Below are positions 17,304 to 24,329 of a stretch of DNA of 64,000 nt, in pieces. Source of the DNA: Acetobacterium paludosum (GTDB lineage: Bacteria > Bacillota > Clostridia > Eubacteriales > Eubacteriaceae); contig NZ_RXYA01000006.1 in NCBI RefSeq assembly GCF_008086595.1, positions 62,001 to 126,000 of the forward strand, written 5' to 3'. The first letter of the stretch is position 1. Every line of letters starts with the position of its first letter. The position numbers and the translations under genes were made by a program. Under the pieces are notes generated by a model. It was not told the origin of the DNA and did no database searches. It worked only from the letters and a program-made list of their open reading frames with translations.

Positions 17304-18986
17304 ATGGAAACAAAAAATATTCGTATTGGTGATGTTCTGAAAAATGCCGGGTTTATCAGAGAAGAACAGCTTCAGGAGGCCCTGGCTTATCAGAAAATTG
17401 ATAAAAGCAAACGGCTGGGCGCGATTCTGGTGGATTATGGCTATGTGACAGAAGCCCAGCTGCTCCAGGCTTTGTCGCAACGCCTTAATGTGGAGGTGCT
17501 GGATCTTAATGAGACGGTGATCAACCTCGATGCGGCCGGGAAAATCCCCCAGAATATGGCGATTAAATATAACCTTATTCCCATCAGCGAAGCAAACAAT
17601 CGGCTGCTGGTAGCGATGAATGATCCCCTGGATTTTTATGCCATGGAAGACGTCCGCCTGATTACCAACATGCCCATTGATGTGGTGCTGGCCACCAAGG
17701 AAGTGATCCTTGCGACCATCCACAATGCCTACACCGAAATTGAAGCCAAAAAGGCGGCATCAGTGGCGAATGAAACGGTCGGCGGTACCAGTATTTCTTT
17801 TGTGGAAGAAATTACCACCAATGAAAAGGATGCCCCGATTGTCAATCTGGTCAATTCGGTTCTGTTAAAAGGCTACAGCGCCGGAGCCAGCGATATCCAT
17901 ATCGAACCGTTTGAGAATGAAACGATCATCCGGATGCGGATCGACGGTTTGATTGTAGAGTATCTGACGCTGGAACCAAATTTGCATCAATCGCTGGTGG
18001 CCCGCATTAAAATACTGTCGAATCTGGATATTGCAGAACGGCGTTCCCCTCAGGATGGTCACTTCCGGGTGCGCATCGACAAGGTCGACATGAACATCCG
18101 AACCTCCAGCATTCCGACGATTTATGGGGAAAAAATGGTGCTTCGTTTTTTAAATATGAACACCGCCCTGGATCATGCCGAACAGTTTGGAATGACCCCT
18201 GAAGATTACGAAAAAATGCTGCAGGTGCTTAAAAGCCCCCATGGGGTGATCTACATCACCGGCCCGACCGGCAGCGGAAAAACAACGACGCTCTATATGC
18301 TGCTGGAAATGCTGAGCAAAAATGCCGTCAATATTGCCACCATTGAAGATCCGGTGGAAAAAAATCTGGCTAACATCAACCAGACCCAGGTGAATATTTT
18401 GGCCGGGCTGACCTTTGAGTCCGGATTGCGCTCGATTTTACGGCAGGACCCGGATATTATCATGGTCGGTGAAACCCGTGATAATGAAACGGCTTCCATT
18501 GCCGTCCGTTCAGCCATCACCGGCCATCTGGTATTATCGACCATTCATACCAACGACGCGGTTTCCACCATCGCGCGGCTGGAGGATATGGGCGTGGAGC
18601 CCTATATGGTTGCCAATTCCCTAACCGGGGTGGTGGCGCAGCGGCTGGTCAAAAAGATCTGCAACAATTGCCGGGAAGCCTATCAAGCTTCGGATATCGA
18701 GCGAGAACTGTTAAACGACGAGTCCGTCACCACCCTCTATCGAGGACGCGGCTGTCATCTCTGCAACCACACCGGCTACAAAGGACGAACCGCGATTCAT
18801 GAAATACTGGCCGTTGATAAAACCATTCGAACCATGATTTCCCGAAAAGAGCCCACGGAAAACATCTATGACTATGTAGAACAAAATCAAAAGCTGATTC
18901 CGCTGCGAAAAAGCGTGGAGCAGCTGACGAAAAGCGGCGTGACCACAATGGAAGAATTTCTGAAATTATCATATTACGTGGAATAG
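17304..18986 (+). CDS. pilB: Type IV pilus assembly ATPase PilB with MshEN-type N-terminus
   Basis: 560-residue hexameric motor that powers pilus extension from the cytoplasm. The N-terminus holds two tandem motifs, RIGDVLKNAGFI..LQEAL..Q (residues 7-30) and RLGAILVDYGYV..LLQAL (from 37), matching both halves of the c-di-GMP-binding MshEN motif. Then come Walker A GPTGSGKTTTLY near 319, the Asp box TIEDPVE, Walker B SILRQDPDIIMVGE and the His box GHLVLSTIHTND. A zinc-type tetracysteine motif is formed by CNNC near 452 and CHLC near 483. Spacing to pilT is only 9 bases. Identity is firm; c-di-GMP binding is a strong inference from motif match. Confidence 0.95.
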   Translation: METKNIRIGDVLKNAGFIREEQLQEALAYQKIDKSKRLGAILVDYGYVTEAQLLQALSQRLNVEVLDLNETVINLDAAGKIPQNMAIKYNLIPISEANNRLLVAMNDPLDFYAMEDVRLITNMPIDVVLATKEVILATIHNAYTEIEAKKAASVANETVGGTSISFVEEITTNEKDAPIVNLVNSVLLKGYSAGASDIHIEPFENETIIRMRIDGLIVEYLTLEPNLHQSLVARIKILSNLDIAERRSPQDGHFRVRIDKVDMNIRTSSIPTIYGEKMVLRFLNMNTALDHAEQFGMTPEDYEKMLQVLKSPHGVIYITGPTGSGKTTTLYMLLEMLSKNAVNIATIEDPVEKNLANINQTQVNILAGLTFESGLRSILRQDPDIIMVGETRDNETASIAVRSAITGHLVLSTIHTNDAVSTIARLEDMGVEPYMVANSLTGVVAQRLVKKICNNCREAYQASDIERELLNDESVTTLYRGRGCHLCNHTGYKGRTAIHEILAVDKTIRTMISRKEPTENIYDYVEQNQKLIPLRKSVEQLTKSGVTTMEEFLKLSYYVE

Positions 18987-18995
18987 GGGAGAAAA

Positions 18996-20054
18996 ATGAA
19001 GACAAGCTTTTTAGACCTGGTCAACTACGGCCGCCGCAACGATTGTTCCGACATCCATTTGTCCCGCGAGCTGCCCCCGGTGTTTCGTAAAAATGGACAA
19101 TTATATCAAAGCGATTTTGAACACAATCCCGAGCTGATCGAAGAGCTGATTTTTTCCATCCTCGATCCGGAAGAACTCAAACTCCTGCGCGCCGGGGATG
19201 ATCTGGATTTCTGCCATGTGACCCCGGAAGGCCTCAGACAGCGGGTGAATATTTATAAACAACAGGGCAGCTATGCAGCCGCCGTGCGGCTGCTGAACGA
19301 TACCATCCCGAGCTTTGAAGAGCTCAAGCTGCCCCCGATTATGAGAAAACTGGCCAATGAGCCGCGCGGCCTGATTCTGATTACCGGCCCCACGGGCAGC
19401 GGGAAGTCCACCACCCTGGCGGCGATGATCGATTATATCAATACCAACAAGGCCCTGCATATTCTGACGGTGGAGAACCCGGTGGAATATAAGCACGAAC
19501 ACAAAAAAAGCATCGTCCATCAGCGCGAGGTCGGGACGGATGTGCCCTCCTTTGCCGGCGCCCTGCGGTCCTCCCTGCGAGAAGACCCCGACGTTATTCT
19601 GGTGGGCGAAATGCGCGACTTCGAAACCATTTCAGCCGCCGTTACCGCCGCCGAAACTGGCCATCTGGTTTTATCCACCCTGCATACCATCGGGGCGGCC
19701 AATACCATCGACCGCATCATCGATGTCTTTCCCCCCTACAGCCAGCAGCAGATTAGAACCCAGCTTTCCAGCATTTTAAAAGGCGTCGTCACCCAGCAGC
19801 TGGTGCCGCTGGCAAACGGCCAGGGCCGCATGGCGGCCCTGGAGGTACTGATTGGCACCGACGCGGTTTTAAACCTGATTCGGGACAGCAAAACCCATCA
19901 GCTGGCATCGGTGATGCAAACCGGCGGCCGGGACGGCATGCGAACCCTGAATTCCGATCTGGCCAGGCTGGTCAAAGAGCAGCAGATTACCTACGATATC
20001 GGTTTGGAGTGGGCCAGCGACAAGCAGGAGTTCAACCAGTATTTTGGGAAGTGA
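18996..20054 (+). CDS. pilT: Type IV pilus retraction ATPase PilT
   Basis: 352 residues, the standard PilT length; drives pilus depolymerisation, needed for twitching. Walker A GPTGSGKSTTLAAM near residue 130, Asp box TVENPVEYKH, Walker B LREDPDVILVGEMRD, His box GHLVLSTLHT. It lacks the PilB tetracysteine motif. The C-terminal AIRNLIRE-type motif is present in altered form as AVLNLIRDSKTHQL. It follows pilB with a GGGGAG ribosome site and is the last gene before a repeat-rich gap of nearly 1 kb, so pilB-pilT form one unit and the pilin gene another. Confidence 0.96.
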   Translation: MKTSFLDLVNYGRRNDCSDIHLSRELPPVFRKNGQLYQSDFEHNPELIEELIFSILDPEELKLLRAGDDLDFCHVTPEGLRQRVNIYKQQGSYAAAVRLLNDTIPSFEELKLPPIMRKLANEPRGLILITGPTGSGKSTTLAAMIDYINTNKALHILTVENPVEYKHEHKKSIVHQREVGTDVPSFAGALRSSLREDPDVILVGEMRDFETISAAVTAAETGHLVLSTLHTIGAANTIDRIIDVFPPYSQQQIRTQLSSILKGVVTQQLVPLANGQGRMAALEVLIGTDAVLNLIRDSKTHQLASVMQTGGRDGMRTLNSDLARLVKEQQITYDIGLEWASDKQEFNQYFGK

Positions 20055-20079
20055 TCAGAATGGTTATCGTGCAGACACC

Positions 20080-20196
20080 GTACCGACCAATTGTTAATCA
20101 GTTGTATGCTTGCAATTCGTACAGGCTATCGCCTGTTCGCCTTGATGCAGAGAGCCTGCTCCTTAGGGTGCAACATGATCTAACAATTGTCGGTAC
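20080..20196. repeat. 117-bp element with long terminal inverted repeats
   Basis: Outer arms GTACCGACCAATTGTTA (20080-20096) and TAACAATTGTCGGTAC (20181-20196) are complementary apart from one bulged C, and an inner hairpin ACAGGC-TATC-GCCTGT lies between them. There is no coding potential. It resembles a small foldback (MITE-like) element or a large terminator for pilT; a similar nested structure lies at 22147-22253. Confidence 0.6.
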
Positions 20197-20218
20197 TACG
20201 TTTGTACGGGTATTTGCG

Positions 20219-20580
20219 TTGGCGGGCGATCATGGATCGCCCCTACGGGATAATGCGTGACGCTCACATGATTTTTAATTTCTGTTGTTTTGGTTTTTGG
20301 GGTACAAACCACAAACTTGACCGGGGTGTGCCACAAACTTGTCTGGGATGCGCTACAAACTTGGCGGGCGATCATGGATCGCCCCTACGGGATGATGCGT
20401 GACGCTTGTATGATTTTTAATTTCGGATGTTTTGTTTTTTTGGGTCAATCCACAAACTTGACCGGGGTGCTCCACAAACTTGACCGGGGTGCTCCACAAA
20501 CTTGTACGGGATAATCTACAAATTTGTACGGGATAATCTACAAACTTGTAGGGGCGATCCATGATCGCCCGCAGGCATCA
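20219..20580. repeat. Dispersed repeat locus 2: 142-bp duplication plus 22-bp tandem array
   Basis: GGCGGGCGATCATGGATCGC begins at 20221 and again at 20363, giving two near copies of a 142-bp unit. From 20452, a 22-bp unit repeats five times (ACAAACTTG/ATTTG starts at 20452, 20474, 20496, 20518, 20540) in two flavours, one ending CCGGGGTGCTCC and the other TACGGGATAATCT. The array ends in the palindrome GGGGCGATCCATGATCGCCC. Several short open frames run through it but follow the repeats and have no ribosome sites. Between 20580 and the promoter at 20671 I see nothing else. Confidence 0.85.
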
Positions 20581-20670
20581 TCCGCCTCAGGTAAATTAAT
20601 AAAACCTTCCCTCCTAAACAAAAAAACGAAAAATCATCACATCTTAGCGAAATATTAATGAAATAATAAC

Positions 20671-20699
20671 TTGACTTTAAACTGCAGATAACATAGAAT
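20671..20699 (+). promoter_or_regulatory. Sigma-A promoter for the pilin transcript
   Basis: TTGACT (20671-20676), 17 bases, TAGAAT (20694-20699). Predicted start near 20706, about 25 bases before the riboswitch aptamer and 315 bases before the pilin start codon. Confidence 0.8.
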
Positions 20700-20729
20700 A
20701 AGTTACAAATAGTTTACAATTTCATAATA

Positions 20730-20817
20730 TGAGGCATAACAAGTGAAAGCTTGCGACGCAAAGCTACAGGGTCTAAGTTTGGTGGAGGACATCAGGATAG
20801 GACAGCCAGCTGCCACA
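20730..20817 (+). promoter_or_regulatory. c-di-GMP-I (GEMM-I) riboswitch aptamer
   Basis: The conserved elements occur in order: GGCATAAC (20732-20739, matching the GGCAAACC box), hairpin CAAGT-GAAA-GCTTG with a GNRA tetraloop, then GACGCAAAGC with downstream AGGGTCTAAG (the tetraloop-receptor strand). A second hairpin contains GGACAG-CCAG-CTGCC and is closed by GTGG (20782-20785) with CCAC (20813-20816). Known members of this class bind c-di-GMP and control motility and surface genes. The 3' strand of the second hairpin overlaps the 5' arm of the following terminator, so ligand binding should prevent termination (ON switch). Confidence 0.9.
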
Positions 20818-20835
20818 CAAGGTGTGGCTTTTTTT
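20812..20835 (+). terminator. Riboswitch-controlled terminator before the pilin gene
   Basis: GCCACAC (20812-20818), loop AAG, GTGTGGC (20822-20828), then seven T. Its left arm shares bases 20812-20817 with the aptamer's closing stem. Confidence 0.88.
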
Positions 20836-21020
20836 GAGCAAAAAATCAAACGAGGTTTTACGAAAAATAAACCAGCCAACCCAGCCAAGCGGGGGTCGGC
20901 AAAAGAACATTATGGTAAACAAACGGTCCGGTTAACCGAAGATAGCTTATGAATCGCCTCGTGGCGCAGGTGATACTATAGATTTTTTAAAATTTTCATA
21001 ATATAAAGGAGAAAAATTAG
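20836..21020 (+). other. Long unexplained 5' leader between riboswitch terminator and pilin start
   Basis: About 185 untranslated bases with several possible hairpins: GCCAACCC / GGGTCGGC around 20874-20900 (one mismatch), CGGT...ACCG around 20924-20938, and CGCC-TCGT-GGCG around 20956-20967. I find no convincing match to a known riboswitch or intron. The ribosome site AAAGGAGA lies directly before the pilin ATG. It may stabilise the pilin mRNA or hold a second control element. Confidence 0.45.
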
Positions 21021-21554
21021 ATGGAATTCATTAACAGAATGCGGAAAGACAAAAAAGGGTTTACCCTGGTTGAAATTATTGTGGTGCTGGTTATCCTGGC
21101 GATTTTAGCGGCGTTTACGATCCCGAGTATGTTGGGATTTGTAGGCGATGCGAAAAAGAAAGCGGCTATTAGTGAACAGCGAGAAGTTTATATAGCCGCA
21201 CAGGCAATCGCGACTGAACAATTTGCAAAAAATACACCCGCAATTGCAGAAGCAAACCTTGGAATGACATCTGCAACGGTAGATGGAGTTGACGCACTTA
21301 AATTAGGCTCATTAGCGGTAGCAGCGGTAGCAGCTGACGCCACAAGTGGTGCAGATTATGATATGATGAGCTATTTAAAAGGCGATATTATTGCTAATAA
21401 AGGTGCTATTACTGGTACTAGTCCCGTAGCCGCGGAAACAGCTAACTCTACATGGACTGTTAAAATTTCTTCGGATGGGCATGTTAAAGAAGTAACTTAT
21501 ACAAAAAATGGAGTAACATTAGATCCATTAGTACCAAGCTCAGCGGTTAAATAG
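21021..21554 (+). CDS. pilA: Type IV major pilin (PilA-like)
   Basis: 177 residues with a classic type IV prepilin N-terminus: a basic 13-residue leader ending KKG, cleavage before Phe14, and FTLVEIIVVLVILAILAAF with Glu at mature position 5. The helical N-terminal half is followed by a variable Ala/Thr-rich globular half without a cysteine pair. It has its own promoter, a c-di-GMP riboswitch and a strong terminator after the gene. This isolation and the strong AAAGGAGA ribosome site suggest it is the abundant major subunit, processed by PilD and polymerised by PilB. No other gene in the locus fits the major pilin better. Confidence 0.92.
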   Translation: MEFINRMRKDKKGFTLVEIIVVLVILAILAAFTIPSMLGFVGDAKKKAAISEQREVYIAAQAIATEQFAKNTPAIAEANLGMTSATVDGVDALKLGSLAVAAVAADATSGADYDMMSYLKGDIIANKGAITGTSPVAAETANSTWTVKISSDGHVKEVTYTKNGVTLDPLVPSSAVK

Positions 21555-21593
21555 AGAATAACGAAACTACCACCCTATGCGCCATAGGGTCAC

Positions 21594-21651
21594 ATCTCCC
21601 TATCTATGGCGCAGACCCGTCATTGGGTCTGCGCCGGTAGGGAGATTTTTA
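21594..21651 (+). terminator. Large terminator after the major pilin gene
   Basis: ATCTCCCTA ... GCGCAGACCC-GTCATT-GGGTCTGCGC ... TAGGGAGAT followed by TTTTT: a two-part stem of about 19 bp. A smaller hairpin ACCCTATG-CGC-CATAGGGT lies just upstream at 21572-21590. Partial read-through would keep downstream assembly genes below pilin level. Confidence 0.88.
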
Positions 21652-21740
21652 GATTTGAGCAAGGATCAGCAGCTCCATCTGATGTTAAATTCTGAGTTTG
21701 GCCTTCAGTAGTAATGAATGATTTCGGGGAATGTGTTATA

Positions 21741-22142
21741 ATGAATCCAATTAAAAATTATCAATATGCCCCCCGAGATAACCAGCCAGTCGGTTTCAGC
21801 CGGGGCTTCGCGCTGGCGGTGGTATCCCTGCTCCTGGTGGTGGCATTGGTGGTGGGCGGCCTTGTTTTTTCGTCTCGCAACAGCACCTATGCCGCCAATG
21901 CTCAGTTGGTGTATATGGCCGCGACGGCGAAAGCGATAGAATTTGAAGCCGCGGGGCACTATCATGTTCCGGTTCAGGCAGATCTGGTGGCACTCATCGG
22001 CGACGATGTGAATCAAGGGGCCGTCATTCAGGTTGTGGATGAAAATAATGACGCCATCATTGATTACATTATTTACAGCAAAAGCGGCTTAACCACAAAA
22101 TATTCACCCGGGAAAACCGCCGCCGCAAAAACATCAAGGTAA
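21741..22142 (+). CDS. Atypical pilin-like membrane protein
   Basis: 133 residues from the ATG at 21741 (GGGG upstream; an in-frame ATG at 21714 lacks a ribosome site). A short N-terminal cytoplasmic part ends in SRG, then one hydrophobic helix FALAVVSLLLVVALVVGGLVF, then a periplasm/outside-type domain beginning with a pilin-like helix NAQLVYMAATAKAIEFEAAG. The layout copies a type IV pilin, but the residue at mature position 5 is Val instead of Glu, and the leader is longer. It may be an inner-membrane accessory or a pilin capping subunit. I do not recognise a named family. It sits between pilA and pilD, and a large foldback repeat follows. Confidence 0.7.
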   Translation: MNPIKNYQYAPRDNQPVGFSRGFALAVVSLLLVVALVVGGLVFSSRNSTYAANAQLVYMAATAKAIEFEAAGHYHVPVQADLVALIGDDVNQGAVIQVVDENNDAIIDYIIYSKSGLTTKYSPGKTAAAKTSR

Positions 22143-22146
22143 ATGA

Positions 22147-22253
22147 CTTGGCGCTGAGTTTCCACAAACAATTTTGTAACGTGTAGGCGAACAGTTCTGC
22201 GAACTGTCCGCCGTACCGTGTAAAAATTGTTTCGTGTGAAACCCAGCGCCAAG
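22147..22253. repeat. 107-bp nested inverted repeat
   Basis: Outer arms CTTGGCGCTG (22147-22156) and CAGCGCCAAG (22244-22253) are exact complements. Pairing continues inward through GTTTC/GAAAC and AACAATTTT/AAAATTGTT to a central hairpin GAACAGTTC-TGC-GAACTGT flanked by GGC/GCC. It could act as a terminator without a T-run, an mRNA processing site, or a foldback element related in plan to 20080-20196. Confidence 0.75.
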
Positions 22254-22315
22254 CACACGCTGCTTTCGGTTCACAACGACTTCATTCGGACCGTTATGAA
22301 AGGAACTAATTTTTT

Positions 22316-23095
22316 ATGAACGATACAGTTGCAGTTGCACTCATTAATTTCATTCTCTATCTCTACATCTTTGTGTTCGGGGCGGTCATCGGCAGCTTTC
22401 TCAATGTGGTCATCTATCGGGTGCCCCAAGAGATCTCCATCGCCAAAGGCCGTTCCTTCTGTCCCAAATGTGGCGCTCCGATCAAAGGCTACCACAACAT
22501 TCCGGTTTTCAGCTATCTTTGGCTGCGCGGGAAATGCGCGGACTGCGGGGAAAAGATTTCGCCGCGATACCCGCTGATTGAGCTCTTTACCGGCGCTTTG
22601 GCTGTTCTGGTGTTGTGGATTTTCGGCTTTTCCTTTCAGTGGATCGTGGTCTTTACCGTCGGAGCGATGCTGATCTGCATCGCCATGATCGATTTCGATA
22701 CCATGACCATTCCCAACGGACTGGTCATCGCCCTAATGGTGCCGGCACTGCTGTCCTTTTTCTGCTTTCCCCAGGTGGAACTGCTGTCCCGCGTCATCGG
22801 CATGGTGGTCGTCAGCCTACCGATGCTGGTGATAACCCTCTTTATCGGTGAGGCCTTCGGTGGCGGGGATATCAAGCTGATGGCGGTGGCCGGATTCCTG
22901 TTGGGATGGCCAAATACCGTGCTGGCAACCTTCATCGGTCTGGTCCTTGGCGGGGTGGTGGCGGTTAGTCTGCTGGCTAAAAAAACGAAGGACAAACACA
23001 TGGCTTTCGGCCCGTATTTATGTGTCGGAATCATGACCGCTTTGTTGGCTGGCGATGCAATAATTAAGTGCTATTTAAGCCTGTTTGGGTTATAA
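22316..23095 (+). CDS. pilD: Prepilin peptidase / N-methyltransferase PilD
   Basis: 259-residue polytopic membrane aspartic protease (A24 family) that cleaves prepilin leaders and methylates the new N-terminus. Visible are the N-terminal domain with zinc-type CPKCG and CADCG pairs (needed for methylation), the first catalytic Asp in AMIDFDTMTIPNG, and the second in the GGGDIKLMA signature. There are about seven to eight hydrophobic segments. It serves all prepilins of this locus (21021, 26801, 29439, 30224). The gene is followed 35 bases later by pilC. Confidence 0.95.
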   Translation: MNDTVAVALINFILYLYIFVFGAVIGSFLNVVIYRVPQEISIAKGRSFCPKCGAPIKGYHNIPVFSYLWLRGKCADCGEKISPRYPLIELFTGALAVLVLWIFGFSFQWIVVFTVGAMLICIAMIDFDTMTIPNGLVIALMVPALLSFFCFPQVELLSRVIGMVVVSLPMLVITLFIGEAFGGGDIKLMAVAGFLLGWPNTVLATFIGLVLGGVVAVSLLAKKTKDKHMAFGPYLCVGIMTALLAGDAIIKCYLSLFGL

Positions 23096-23130
23096 TACCG
23101 TTAAGATAAATTCCAATGATGGAGGGCTTC

Positions 23131-24315
23131 ATGCCGGTCTATAAATATACAGCAAAAAATTTACAATCCGAGGTCATCCATGGCACCATGGAGGCATCCG
23201 ATGCCGACGTCGTGCGTCGAAACCTGCGGAAAAATAATGAATTCACAACAAAAATAAAAGAAGTTCAGGAAACAAAAAAGCCTTATAAATTGAAGCCGAT
23301 GGAGATTTCCGATTTCTCCAGACAGATTGCCAGTATGCTGTCTTCGGGCATCACGATGATTCGCGCCATTAAAATCATGGAAGAGCGGGACATCAAGCCG
23401 GCGATCAAAAAAGTATATGGCATTTTGTATCAGGAAATTCAGCGTGGCAACACCTTGTCCTATGCCATGGAATTGACAAACGGGGCTTTCCCCCTGCTGC
23501 TGATCAATATGTACAAATCCGGTGAGGCCAGCGGTCAAATGGAAGGTACGGCCCGAAAAATGGCGGATCATTACGAAAAGGAACACAAACTCCGGGGAAA
23601 AATAAAAAGCGCCATGACTTACCCGGCGATTCTCTTTGTGGTCACCATTTTGGTGGTGCTGTTAATTTTTACATTGATATTGCCGCAGTTCTTTACCCTG
23701 TTTCAGGGGATTCAACTCCCGGCCATCACCCAGTTCATGATCAATATCAGCAATTCGCTGACCAGCTACTGGATTTTATATCTGATCGGGACCCTGGTCA
23801 TATTTGCTCTGGTTTCATTTCTTTTAACGGTTCCTCGAGTGAAGCTGTTTTTAGATCAGCTGAAATTGAAAATACCAAAAGTCGGTAAACTGATGAAGAT
23901 CATCTACACCGCGCGCTTTGCCAGAACCCTGAGCTCCCTTTATTCCAGTGGTCTGGCGATGATTACCGCTTTGACCATCAGCGGGGACACCATCGGCAAC
24001 ACCTATTTGCAGTCCCAGTTTCCCAAAGCCATTGAACAGGTGCGCAACGGGGAGCCCCTGTCAGCATCGATTCAGACCATCAACGGCTTCGATGCCAAAC
24101 TGGTGGCCACCATCTATATCGGTGAAGAATCCGGAAATCTGGATGAAATGCTGGAAGACGTGGCGGATGCGTTTGATTATGAAGCGGAAATGGCCACCAC
24201 CCAGCTGGTCACCTTTATTGAACCCATTATGATTATTATTATGGCAGTCATGGTTGGCGGCATCATGCTGTCGGTGATGTTGCCAATTTTAACCTTATAT
24301 CAAAACGTCGGATAG
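23131..24315 (+). CDS. pilC: Type IV pilus inner-membrane platform protein PilC
   Basis: 394 residues from the ATG at 23131, chosen because GGAGGG lies just upstream and the product begins MPVYKYTAKN, the normal PilC start; an upstream in-frame ATG at 23116 would place the ribosome site inside the gene. Two GspF/T2SF domains are each followed by hydrophobic segments (around residues 165-195, 215-240 and 365-390), with the usual SGEASGQMEGTARKMADHYE and GEESGNLDEMLEDVADAFDYE repeats. It anchors the PilB and PilT motors to the membrane machinery. It is 14 bases ahead of the pilM-pilN gene. Confidence 0.95.
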   Translation: MPVYKYTAKNLQSEVIHGTMEASDADVVRRNLRKNNEFTTKIKEVQETKKPYKLKPMEISDFSRQIASMLSSGITMIRAIKIMEERDIKPAIKKVYGILYQEIQRGNTLSYAMELTNGAFPLLLINMYKSGEASGQMEGTARKMADHYEKEHKLRGKIKSAMTYPAILFVVTILVVLLIFTLILPQFFTLFQGIQLPAITQFMINISNSLTSYWILYLIGTLVIFALVSFLLTVPRVKLFLDQLKLKIPKVGKLMKIIYTARFARTLSSLYSSGLAMITALTISGDTIGNTYLQSQFPKAIEQVRNGEPLSASIQTINGFDAKLVATIYIGEESGNLDEMLEDVADAFDYEAEMATTQLVTFIEPIMIIIMAVMVGGIMLSVMLPILTLYQNVG

Positions 24316-24329
24316 GAAGGCTTTATTAT

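Noticed and set aside
20452-20561. Possible CRISPR from 22-bp repeats
   Set aside because: Repeats are directly adjacent with no spacers between them.
20009-20562. Short open frames of 66-83 residues around the repeat locus after pilT
   Set aside because: They run through palindromic repeats, repeat the same peptide segments and lack ribosome sites.
20743-20952. 69-residue open frame ahead of the pilin gene
   Set aside because: It covers the riboswitch and terminator, and its sequence is explained by RNA structure.
20836-21020. Group I intron or c-di-GMP-II ribozyme tandem after the riboswitch, as in Clostridioides difficile
   Set aside because: The conserved intron core segments are not present and the stretch is too short.
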